A stretch of DNA of 64,000 nucleotides from Pomacea canaliculata. Its lineage: Eukaryota; Mollusca; Gastropoda; Architaenioglossa; Ampullariidae. Where the stretch lies: NCBI RefSeq assembly GCF_003073045.1, contig NC_037591.1, positions 29,476,537 to 29,540,536 on the forward strand, in the 5' to 3' direction. Positions 53,600 through 64,000 of this stretch are shown here, in pieces. Positions within the stretch are counted from its first letter, which is position 1. Each line of letters starts with the position of its first letter. The notes beneath the pieces were generated by a model. That model was not told the origin of the DNA, did no database searches, and saw only the letters and a program-made list of their open reading frames with translations. Position numbers and translations under genes: made by a program.

Positions 53600-54240
53600 G
53601 AATTTGTTTGTTTGTTTGTGTTTTGTGCCGTGCCAGCAACTATAAAGGGCAAAAGGTAGCTCTAACTTTAAAGGATTTGGGATTAGTCTTCCCAAGTCAT
53701 ATAAATATGATATTTTGTAAAAAAAAACCCAACATAGTAAGTAAAAGATGTAAAGAGGTGAATAAAGTGTAAAAAGGGTTGGTGAAACCCAAAACAGGTT
53801 TCCAGCACACTAAAAACAGAAGAAAAACTGTCAGAACATAAAAATTGTTTAGATTTGATGGTAAATTCCTATCTGCTTTAAAAAAGAAAAGATTGCTGCC
53901 GATGGGACGGATCTAAATAAGGGAAATAGAGAATTCTCTGTAAAAAGCTGATAACGGGTAGTCTGAAGCTTCGGACAGATAATCAGAAAGTGTAAAACAT
54001 TAAAATTTCCTCTACACCAGGGACAAACAGGTGGTGGTTCACCTCTCAAGGGGTGTCCTTGCGTGGCATAGGTGTGTCCTGTCCTTAATCTTGTAAGGAC
54101 CACCTCCTCCCGCCTCCTAAGGTGGCAAGAAGGTAGGCGGTCGGAAAGGCAGGGCAGGGTGGCATATAACTTTTGGCTCATAGTGTCCCAGTGGCGTTGC
54201 CATAAGGACTGAATGTAAGCTGAGAATAAAGGTTTCTAGG
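53600..54240 (-). mobile_element. LINE 3' fragment with RNase H-region tail (I/Nimb-like)
   Basis: The minus strand encodes RREEVVLTRLRTGHTYATQG, then RGEPPPVCPWC and HFLIICP, the C-terminal region shared by I/Nimb/R1-type LINE ORF2 proteins (xVxLxRLRxGHT...CxxC...HxLxxCP). The visible frame runs 54,181-53,849, followed by an untranslated tail to about 53,610. 5'-truncated, so not mobile by itself. Clade by motif style only. Confidence 0.8.
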
Positions 54241-54610
54241 GACGCGTTCAATTCACAATTTCATATACCACTCGAACTCACTGTGTACACCTGTCCCCAC
54301 ATGTGTTCTTTCGCTCATATATCACATAGATTTGATGTGGGCAACGAAATTTTTATAATTCAACATCAAACATTAAACACACACATTATTGCGAATTATA
54401 TACAGTATGAATGTCTTTCACTCAGTGGCATTGAAATCAAATTGGTCGATTTTTATATTTTTTTTTTATTTTTAAGAATAGTTCTGTAAATTCCTACTTA
54501 TACCACCGCACTGCCTGGAGTAATCGTCTGAGAAACAAAAAAAAAAAAAAAAGAAAAATAAAAAACTTCCTGGTAAAATCCTCCCTTTCCCGGTCCAGAA
54601 ATTAAAAGTT

Positions 54611-54762
54611 CATTCTCGGCAACACCTGGCTGATGTCCACGAAAATATTCTTTAGGGAACAACTCACAAGTTCCAGTTCTTATAATAATAGGTAATGTTT
54701 CGGCAGACACCTGGCCGACGACCACGAATATATTCTTCTGGGAACAACACACACGTTCCAAA
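54611..54762. repeat. Two tandem units of about 87 bp
   Basis: Two adjoining segments share cacctggc-ga--ccacgaa-atattctt--gggaacaac. On the minus strand they translate as the like peptides LFPKEYFRGHQPGV and LFPEEYIRGRRPGV, so the unit is about 29 codons. I do not recognise the family. Confidence 0.65.
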
Positions 54763-57700
54763 GCGAAAACTCCGCACACTGCGTCCTGCTCTCGTCCCGT
54801 CTCTCAGCCGTCTGCTGTCTTCCAAAATCTTTTCTCCCGACGTACAATCTAAAATTGCGTCATAATATGACGTCGGGTTCTGACGCCAAACAACGACGCA
54901 GCAAACACACTCAAACACTGATAAGGGCAATAATCCCTGCCTACCTATTCCTAACAGTAAATGGTGAGTGTGATCTGTGTTACAGGTGTGAACTGTTGCC
55001 CATTTGTAAAGGTAGGAGCACTGCACCCAAACACAGATGTATTTTATGTCAGTCACCAAGGGAATAAACTGAAAATGTTGAATATTATAATCCCTTATGA
55101 GTAAAGAAAGATATAGAGAGATAAAGACAGACGAAAGCAATAAAAATAAAGTTTTAAAATTCAGTTGTCTTTATGTTTGTGTCATTTCCACGTTTCATCT
55201 TTTTCTCCTTTATTTTTCTCTCTATTTTATAGAGAATACATTCAGTTGTCGGTCCTGACCCTGACAGTATAATTTTTATTCAGTTGCAAATCGTTTCACT
55301 TCAGCTTTCTAAACGCCAACAGCAAGTACATGTACTCGGCTGAGAAAAACGTTTTATTGCTCAGGTTATTTATTGTCTGTGATCTCCACCCTGCCTCAGG
55401 GCCGGGGTTGCAATGAGGGAAACCTGACCGCTTGTAAAAGTCGGCACCGTGCACTCCTACCTTTCCTCGCACGGGCGAAACCATATATATATATATAAAA
55501 AAACACCTACAAGAAGTTCGTGCTTATGTTGGACTGGTCTTGATCTTTAAACTTTCCACCAACAGCTAGCGTAAACATGATGTTGCAGGCGTCCTGTGGA
55601 GCGCACTACATCGGATGTATCGGGGAGTTTATGCTCCACAAAACAGGGGTTAGGGTCCATGCAAGAAAAACGTCTGGAAACTGAAAGCAGAACTAATTAC
55701 ATTTACAAGATCAAAACATTTGTAAATTGGTCATCGTTGATACACACACACCGTCAAATATGCAGCAATCGCATTGAATGTGTGTGTGAACGTGCACTAA
55801 CATCAATTATGTTTAGCTAACCTCTCAATGATATATTCCCTTTCACTTTTATTTAATTTTTTTTCTTTGTTTACGCCTTCTACGTTTCTTTCCTTTCAGC
55901 AAATAAATTACTTTTATTTTAACAGGTTGGTTACACATTTAATATGCACGTGCGTTTGTAGAAAATATATTTTCTACTTTAGTGTGTTTCGTGTGTTAGT
56001 TACTTTGTTAGGATAAAGTTTGATTAGGATAGGGACAATAGGTCGTGAACTGGTCAAGCTGGCAGCACATCAGCCAGACTTACGCGCCAACCGTCTAGCT
56101 CCCCATTCAGCAACCGGTGGCCAGTCGGGGTAGCGAAAACATCTTACGTCAGCGGCCGCAACTATGGCCAGGGGAGGTAACTGTGTAGCAGTCCTACCCC
56201 TTATTGTCCAGCTGAAGGCCGGGTATCGCCCAAGGCGACCAACGCCCCTTAAATATTGTCTTTAGACCCTTGCTACATGTCCAAGGTCACCGGGAGGAAG
56301 ATACACCCACCGGAAGGGAGAAATGAACAAAGTCGGGTGCAGGAACGGGTGTAGAAACGTCACTTTTCTGAGCGGCTGGCTAGTGAGTGGCGTTTGCCTG
56401 TGCTTTCCTTTTATGTATTATTAGTTTTGCTTCATTTTGTTCCTTTTTCGATGTGTAAATCCCATGGACATTTTCGTGTATTTTTCTTTGAATAATGAAT
56501 AGTCAAAATTACTGGTCTGCAGTCTTTACTTTTTGAGAAAAGAAAGACAGCAAGCATAGCAAAGAATTCCGATGATTGCAATTTAGAAGCTTAATTTTAT
56601 GAGACAATAAAATAGCATAATATAATGAAAGTAAATACCGTTCTTTAATAAGATATCTTCACCTGTCGAGATGTTTGATCGTCGACGAATACAGCCTAGG
56701 TCTTATCAGATAAGAGTAAAACCATAGTGCGGGTCAAGAAATTCGTCTAAGTTGTAAACTCTGATTTTTGATTGATTTCTTAACGTTTTTAAGTGAGCTG
56801 AACCACCGAGAATGATATTTTGTTGAATTGACATTTCATCTCAAGCTCAACAAGTTTCTGTCGATTTTCAACCAAAAAAGTCCATGTACTTTTAGAGCTG
56901 TTATGCCTGTTATGTGTAAGGACAGTCTCATCGGCGTTCTTTGCTTTTAGAAATTGTCGCATAGCACACTGACTTCACTTCCACAAAAAGTTGCGATTAT
57001 AATGATTGTGACAATAGTTATGTGACTACGGGCGGTATCAATACTAAATATAACAATTTTACTCGCGTTTATGTGATAGTATGACGGGTTTTAAAAAATT
57101 GAATGAGGAATATTTTACACAGCTTTTGCTTATTTTTCTTTGTTTTGTTATTGTTGTTTTTTTATGTTTTGGTATGCTTTACCTGCTCCTCGATTTTTCT
57201 CGAAAGTCACACTACATGTTTCTTTTTTTTTTTTTTCCTGCAATTTTATTTTTCTTTTCGCTCATTTTTTATTTATTTATTTATTTTTATTTTTATTATT
57301 TTTTATTATTTTTTTTTCATCCCTTGATTGTTGCTAGCAAAAATCGTAAATACAATTTTTTTACTATTTTTGACCATCTACACTATTTGACATTCCACTT
57401 GTTAAGGTAAAGGAGATCATGAGGGGTCATGTGCCTGGTGTAGCGCTTTCATTTGTCTTTGGTCGTCTAGTACAGATGACATTTAAGATGATTCTCCATT
57501 TTAGTTTCATTTGAACATAAGTTATTTATTGGGAGCCTGACCGGGAGAATGGTTGATCAGCAGTTCAGTTCTGTATCAGCGTACTCAATTAACTTTATTC
57601 TCGGCTTCGCCTCGTTTTATACGTATACATACATTTGTTTGAATGAATGAACGACTGCCAACATGAACTTGTGTGGAATTAATTGAATACAGGGTGCATA

Positions 57701-57767
57701 CAATTAAAGATAAGGATGATTTTGGATGAGTCTTCTAACACTGATAAAGCAGACAACTCCGGATATT
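54763..57767. other. F-G intergenic region
   Basis: Genes F and G diverge here. A GC-rich block at 56,040-56,390 is listed separately. 57,080-57,340 is T-rich low complexity. No gene is recognised in the remainder. Confidence 0.6.
56040..56390. other. Unidentified GC- and CpG-rich block
   Basis: About 350 bases clearly richer in GC and CpG than the AT-rich surroundings (e.g. gtcagcggccgcaac, cccaaggcgaccaacgcc). No long frame and no tRNA-like boxes that I trust. It may be a SINE or other repeat; I cannot name it. Confidence 0.4.
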
Positions 57768-59518
57768 CAGTGGCGTAGGAAGATGTTCGGCGTTGGGGGG
57801 GCAAACTCCCTGTTGACAGTGAACGGCGTTCGCAATCGCACATTACGTAAAAAAGGATGGGGGTGGGGGGGTACTGCACGCACGCACGTACACAGTGGTA
57901 GCATCACAACACGCTGCTTTATTGTTAAAAGGCAAAGCAGCATTAAATAAGAAAAAAAACCAAATTAAAGAATGACTCCCCGGCTACCAAACATTATACC
58001 TAAAAAAGAAAACACCAAACCCCCGTGACAGCAACGATCAACATTCCAGCTCTGCACATATACACCAGCGCGCACACACCTATGCACACATGCGCGCATG
58101 CACAGGCTGCGCAGTCACACTCGGTCACACACCGTACACGTCTGCATACTGGGCAGGGTAGCCATCGGGTGGAAAAACAAAGGTAAAGATTAATTAAGCC
58201 TACTCACCCAACGGCTCGTGACACGCGTTGTTCTATCTCAAAACAAACGCGGGGAAAATACGCTGGTTGCTGGAACCCTCTTCTAGACACCACGCCAGTT
58301 CCAGCGACAGTACACACAGCACGTGGCAAACCCCCGACTACTCCCAGAGACGGGCACAGGTCTCTCCGCCCCGCCGTCTTCCCAGTCCACATATACCTGT
58401 ATGGCAGGTTTCTATAGGCTTCAAGAAACCTCCAGAACCTTTCCCTACCCACAGGGCCCAGCGTCCGCGAGATAATACACGTTACAAAGAGGCACAGCCT
58501 TATACCTGAACTCGGTGTCCGCACACCGTGGGAAAATAGCCCCATCCACCCCAAAGAGAACCAAAGAGACCAGAGAGGAAGGGATGCAAGGCTACCCTAT
58601 AATTAAGGGCCATAAACTGGCCAGACCACCGTGGCCAGGGGACGAAACTAGGGTGGGAATGGCCTCAGGGCCATCCCCTTCCTCGCTACCCGACGGTGCT
58701 GAGCCAGCGATGCGACACGTTCTATGGCCATCTACCAAAACACGGACACATATATACAAACCAAACAGTATAACACAGATAACTTATGTTGAGTACCAGC
58801 CACAGTCGTTGATGATAAAAGAGTGCCCTTGTGTAGTTTTAGAAATGTTACTTATGCACTTCCCCCTGAGTCGTAGATAGCAATAATACCAGTCTCTCTG
58901 TCTCTAAAGAAAACTACCAATATAGGGACTCGAGTCTTTGCCTTCCTCATGCTTCGCTAGCTTTTCACAAAGTGTAAGGGTTCCTGTCTGATTGGCAAGA
59001 CTCACTGGGGTATTGCTATGCAACTAATTCGTTACTGGCTTTCTGTGTTCCCGATGGCCAGTGCGGCCCCTTCGGTTGTAAGCGATAGCAGATAATTTTA
59101 GGGTGACAGCGAGTGGGTGGGGGATGTTTGATGTTGGTCAAACGAAAACCGCCAAAGAAAAGGCGTCGCATTATGGGGCAGGGGGGAGGGAGACCACACT
59201 CGATGTACCGATGTACTGTCCGGCTGCTTTCTTCGCTCAGGCTTCAACACAGCCTGCAATTAGCATGGCAAACAATACCAACGGACTGTCCCCGATCTGA
59301 TCGTCAGAGGTGCTAGAGCCTCCACTTGCCTCAGGGCCCGCTTTTGTGACGGTGATGACCGTCTCCTCTGTACGTTCCCCTACCTTTCTTAGTTCTTTGC
59401 TCTTTGTGAGGAATTACGTCTCAAATATTGGGGGGGCAAAAGGATATTCCTGCCCCCCCCCTGTATTTTCCTTGGGGGGGCGGCTGCCCCCGCTGCCCCC
59501 CTGGTTCCTACGCCACTG
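57768..59518. mobile_element. 1.75-kb DNA transposon-like element with terminal inverted repeats
   Basis: The left end is CAGTGGCGTAGGAA and the right end is TTCCTACGCCACTG, an exact 14-base inverted pair. The flank atatt is repeated directly at 57,763-57,767 and 59,519-59,523. Poly-G/poly-C stretches lie inside both ends. The interior is GC-rich with no transposase that I recognise; the longest minus-strand frame (58,554-58,204) has no known motif. CAGTG ends and a 5-bp duplication could suit a hAT-related element, but the superfamily is uncertain. It ends 77 bases before the ATG of gene G. Confidence 0.75.
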
Positions 59519-59594
59519 ATATTATCTAGTTCTAGAATCCTTCGCACTTTATATTTCATGTATGTGTTGTTTTTCAGAGTGGGGCCGTTAGACA

Positions 59595-62500
59595 ATGGAC
59601 ACGATGTTCATTCTGATTCTGTGTTTGATGGTGGCCTGCTCGCAGGCAGGGTTAAACGATATTTCTGTGAGTATATGATGATATTGTTACATTACTTATA
59701 GTGCTGGTACAGTTTGACTAACATTTCCCTGCTGTATTTTAACCACCTCAAGTATCATATAGACATAGAGGTGTTGCTTCTACTACAGTAATTTAATAGA
59801 AGACAAAATCTAGTTTATTTTTTCGTAAGTAGCTCCTGGGTGCTGTTTGAAATAGCCAGACATTAAGGAAAATGTTATACGTCGGATAATTCCCAATAAA
59901 GCATAATTTTTTTTTCATATTTTATTCTGAATTTTGTAACACCCATAAAAATTCACATATTTCAGAGACTGTATACTTTCACTCGCAACTTACAGGTAGA
60001 AGATAAAGACTCTTCAGAACCCACTTGAAAAGTTTATTAAAAAGAAATATTTGTCTGCCGAAGACATTGGTAATTGTGTGAGCTGCTAATCCTTTAGAAG
60101 AGTTTTCAAAAAGTGTTCATTTGACGATTAAGTGTGTTTACTGGCTTACATGCGTGTGTTTGTAGGGCCGGCAGCTACGGGACATGTTGGAGGATGAGGA
60201 GTTCGTGGACCATGCCAGCAGAGTGGTGCAGGCTGGTGAGTCCGTTTTAACAAACTTCTGTGAAATATATTTTGGCTCGCTACTGTTTGGCTCCACTCTC
60301 TCCATCTTGTATTTTCGAAATACAGCGTGTAACATTGTGTATATTGGCGGTTATCGAGGAGAGACGGGTATTTTGATGGGTTTTTGTAACCAATTCAAGA
60401 AGAGGTACCAAGCCGTTAGAATCGCAAGTAAAAGTTATCAATCAGAAATAAAGACTGACTACAAAAGGCAAAGATATTAGGTAAGGACATCAAAGTCTCA
60501 GGTGAAATGTATTAAAAAGATTTTGCTGATTATCTTGCACTTTTATCCACAGCTGATGCAGCTGGCTATGAGGTCGCTGCTCTGTACGGCGAAAGCTTGG
60601 AGACTGGAGAACACAGACGGTAGGTCACACTTGCTGAATGCGCTAATTACGATTGCACATTCTACCTGTAATTGGTCTCTGTCACTACTCTTTTTAATTG
60701 ATCTCTCTCTAACCCTTACTCTCTCTCTCTCTCTCATATACCTATGTACCACACACACACATCTTAGATTACCTTAAAGTGTATCAGCGATTCTCTTACT
60801 GAAACGTTACAGCCTCACAAAAAGAGACATTGAAGCCCACGTCGCACATCCGTCGACAGAGTCCAGAAACTTCCAGCTGCGCCTCACTTCCGGAGAGCGA
60901 CTGCACATGTCGCTTACCAAACGTAGCGTTCTGGCCCCGGACCTGACAGTCGTAGAGCGCTTGCAGAATGGAACCGGAAAGAGTCGCCCGCAAGTCCGCG
61001 ATTGCTTCTTCAGCGGCTCCCTGGAGTCAGGACACGCTTCACTATCGCTGTGTGATGGAAAAGTGGTAAGATCACACACACACACACATGCACGCACAGA
61101 GATTGGAACGATGTGGGGAAGAGAGTGGCTGCAGCTATGGGAGGAAAATGTGTGGAGAGAGAAGAAGAATGCTATTTTGCGTAAGAGATGAAAACAAGTG
61201 ACAGTTCGCGAGACTGAGTGTTGTTGTTTTTGGGTGGAAATATTGCTTTCACCTTAAGGCGATTTTGCACTTTGTTGGGGAGGAGGGGTGAAGTCGAGCT
61301 AGGGAAAGGCAAGGGTGAGCAACTGAGGTTAAGGGTCAGGGAACCTCGACAGGAAAATAGCTTTCCCCATTTTCGATACTGGAGACACAAACAAACGAAA
61401 TCAAAACTGAAAAGTGGGTGGGGTTTCCTGACAGTGCCGGTATCAAAATATCTTCTCTTTTCCCAATTTTTCGCAGACTGGGGCTATTCACTCGAAAGAC
61501 CGCGACATCCAGTTGCATCCACTTCCGGAAGACGTGGCTTGGAACCATCATGATGAGGGTGATCCCCCTTTGCTAATGTTACTCACATGGTCGAATGTAA
61601 CAGATGATGAACCTCCTAGCCCAGCAGACTTTATTGAGGTGCAGGAAAACGACACTAAATATAACAGCAAGAAACCAAAAGGTAACTGGGCAGTTTGATT
61701 TTTGTCTTTTTCTCTTTGTTCTTGGCCTCTTGTCTCTCTACTTTAAAATAAATTATGTGTTCGTATGCGCGCTCGCATGAAAGAGAAAAAGAGAAAGAGA
61801 GAGGAGGAGGAAATGAGAAAAAGTGAGCTTCTAAGGAAGTTATTTTCCAATTTTAGTATTTCAAACAGAAAGTTAGATCTTAATAGGTGTTGAACTTGTT
61901 GCACTCTTTCTTTTGAACTGTGTAGGCAAACGCTCCGTGAAAGACAAGAATATGACGATAGAGGTTGGCGTCTACCTGGACCGACTCTTCATAAAAAAGG
62001 TACAAGAAAGCCTTGGAATCTCCTCAAACCAGGAGCTCACGGAACTAATTGCTGCAAAATGGAGTGGTGTGAGTATTTTTCTGCAGGGTGGGGACAAAAA
62101 CCTCTTCATTAGGTTATGTCGCTTCCTCATTCGTCTTTGTTCTGGTTTGGTCTAATTGTTTGTGTTCGTCTTTGCCTGTTTTTGTATCTTGGTTTGTTAG
62201 GACTGCTTTAAATTTCATAAAACCGAATTGAATTGATTTTTGGTTTAGTGTAAGATACTATAAATCTATTTTGCCCATCACTCATTAAAAAAAAAAAACA
62301 ATTTTCAGCTATCATTCAGTAAGGAGTAAAAAGACCTTTAAAAGTTGATTTTTTTTTTCACCAATTCAGTCAGACAATTCTTATCGAACATCGCAATAAT
62401 ACCTCTTTCAAGATTTTTCCATATTGTCACTTCTGAATGGCTATACTTTCTTTAACTACTTTCATCATCGTTGTTGTGTACAACAGATTTCGGGTGTTCT

Positions 62501-63893
62501 GAACAGCCCCTCTATGAGACAGTACGGGTGGAACATTAATATCAAGATTGTCAGTTTGGAAATCTGGCGAAAGAACCCGGTGAGTGTGAATAGTCATGCC
62601 AAATATTCTCTTTTTTTTAAACTCTGTTCATATTACGGCCATTTGAGTACAGAGAAAGACATGTTTTTACATTTCATTAATAAGCCACTTTAAAGATCTA
62701 GTAATATCTACGTGATTTCTGATTCTTTGCTAGAGTAGTTGCATTATGGTATTTTTGTTTATTCCTGCTAGCTTGCTCGGTTTGGTTTTATTTTATTTGT
62801 TTAAAATATCCGCTTTTGGAGTGAGGAAAAAACTCTTATTCTATCTGGCGAGCTTTTCATCAAATCTTTTAGGTCGTTCTGCATCATCTAGTGCAGCGGT
62901 TCTCAACCTGTGGGGCGCGCCCCCTGGGGGGGGGGGAGGGCGCGAAGGTGTCATTTTTTTAAACGTTTCTTATACCTAGCTTACATTGCTGGCTAAGGGG
63001 GGCGCGCGGACGTACCTTTGTTCGTCAGGGGGCGTCACAAGTAAAAGGTTGAGAACCGCTGATCTAACCCTAACCCTGTACATGAATCAGTAATTTTCTG
63101 AATCACTAATAAGTTTAAAGCAACATTTCTTAAAAAAAAATAAATAAAATAAAGAGCTTTAGTTAATCAATAACATGTATTTATATCAGTGAATTTATTT
63201 TCTTTATGAGTTTGTGCATTTCTCACTCAACCTTTCCAAACATTGCTTTTTCTTTAATCTAATGTCTGAATAAGATTTTTAATTTCTGTTTCCATATATT
63301 TAGCTTATTTCCAACAGATGAATAAATCGGTTTTCCGCATCATTGTGAACATATTACATTATAGTTTTATGGCTATACTCGTGGTCTGTCAACAGTCCTG
63401 GTACAACGACTCGCTAAGAGCTCTTGGACAACGTTTGAAGATGGTTTGCGAGAACACCCAGCGTCAACCTTTCGACTACGTGTCCATCGAAACTGCGTAT
63501 AGACTTCCTTTCTTTCCATATTCCTCCGAGCTTCTCTACACTTTTTTCCTCTTACTCTCTCTCATTTTCTGTCCTTTCTATAATTCTCTGTTTTACAACC
63601 TTTCACTCTCTCCTTACTCTTTAACTTAAAATCTTGAACTATCTTAGATATTTTATACTCTTTCCTCATTTTCTCTCTCTCTCTCTCACACACACACACA
63701 AACACTCTGAACGAATGACATGTGACTGCTAGTCACCAAGTCCAATTAACTGTGACGTTTCACAGGGAAACCGATGTAATGAAACGAAGGGGACTGGCAT
63801 ACCTAAGGACAATCTGCGAACCGAGGTGGCGCTGCGGTATCACCAAGGAACGGGCAGACAGTTTGTGTTTGAGATCCATGAGCTGGGCCACAG
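59595..63893 (+). CDS. Gene G: ADAMTS-like metalloproteinase, 3' part off window
   Basis: First nine coding exons: 59595-59666 (signal peptide MDTMFILILCLMVACSQA), 60175-60235, 60553-60619, 60813-61065, 61477-61681, 61926-62068, 62487-62579, 63396-63496, 63766-63893. Prodomain block CFFSGS...ASLSLCDG is present. KGKRS before the catalytic domain is a possible convertase site. The catalytic exons read TIEVGVYLDR, INIKIVSLEIW and FDYVSIETA. The last exon holds the active-site piece FEIHELGH, but it is one base short of the family multiple and its two halves fall in different frames: either a sequencing error or a recent loss of function. It is a diverged relative of A/C by signal peptide and exon 6, while RWRCGI in exon 9 is nearer D-F. 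An acceptor (tttttcag) 15 bases before the ATG suggests a non-coding first exon further left. Whether TSP exons follow is unknown. Confidence 0.8.
62894..63061. mobile_element. hAT-type MITE in intron 7 of gene G
   Basis: Ends CAGCGGTTCTCAACCT and AGGTTGAGAACCGCTG form a 16-base inverted repeat around a GC-rich core. The CAGxGGTTCTCAA terminus is typical of hAT elements. The flanking 8 bases (atctagtg and atctaacc) agree only in part, so the target duplication has decayed. Confidence 0.8.
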
Positions 63894-64000
63894 GTATGTT
63901 GTGGCTTTGGGTTTTTTTTTTAAAAAGAAATGTGTTGCAAATAGTTATGTATCTATCTCTGTGTGTGCGTGCGTGCAGGAACGTGTGCATTGTTTGTGTA

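Noticed and set aside
57081-57410. Phe/Leu-rich frames that look like membrane proteins
   Set aside because: They are translations of T-rich low-complexity DNA; several frames are open at once.
58204-58554. 116-residue minus-strand frame in the inverted-repeat element
   Set aside because: No transposase or other motif seen; GC-rich DNA has few stops by chance. Kept only as part of the element.
63062-63078. taaccctaaccct, a telomere-like motif
   Set aside because: Only two units next to a MITE; too short to mean an internal telomere.

Overview
This is a eukaryotic, AT-rich animal window. Coding sequence sits in short phased exons with GT-AG introns, there are many simple repeats, and there are LINE, hAT-like and Ty3/gypsy remains. 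The recognisable host genes all belong to one family: secreted, zinc-dependent M12B (reprolysin/ADAMTS-like) metalloproteinases. The exon style, mobile elements and expansion of small ADAMTS-like enzymes suggest a mollusc, perhaps a gastropod. That assignment is inference; nothing here proves the species.

Seven family members are present, called A to G here. A (+, 5' part outside the window), B (-) and C (+) fill bases 1-23,700. They are very similar copies in alternating orientation, B and C forming a large inverted repeat around a 1.2-kb spacer. They encode signal peptide, prodomain and catalytic domain, then stop. C is complete and open (11 coding exons, 438 aa). B looks dead: it carries a 6.7-kb LTR element in an intron, disturbed prodomain frames and a damaged splice acceptor. 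D, E and F (all -, 24,300-53,140) are tandem full-length genes. Each has 18 coding exons plus a non-coding first exon (705, 697 and 704 aa): signal peptide, prodomain, catalytic domain, disintegrin-like segment, one thrombospondin type 1 repeat and an ADAMTS cysteine-rich domain, with no spacer domain. G (+, from 59,595) runs off the right edge and has one frame problem in its active-site exon. All seven copies keep the family exon phases. A-F keep an intact HExxHxxGxxHD zinc site as far as it can be read.

The mobile elements add detail. The LTR element inside B is Ty3/gypsy by sequence, but its integrase lies before reverse transcriptase, as in Gmr1-type elements. It has a 5-bp target duplication and contains a 100-N scaffold gap flanked by two readings of the same sequence, probably an unmerged contig overlap. 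A perfect hAT-type MITE sits in A with the empty site preserved in B and C. A 1.75-kb inverted-repeat element sits just upstream of G.

Together the locus reads as a rapidly turning-over array of extracellular proteases. Their substrates are unknown, and a role in digestion, defence, reproduction or secretion-gland function cannot be chosen from sequence alone.
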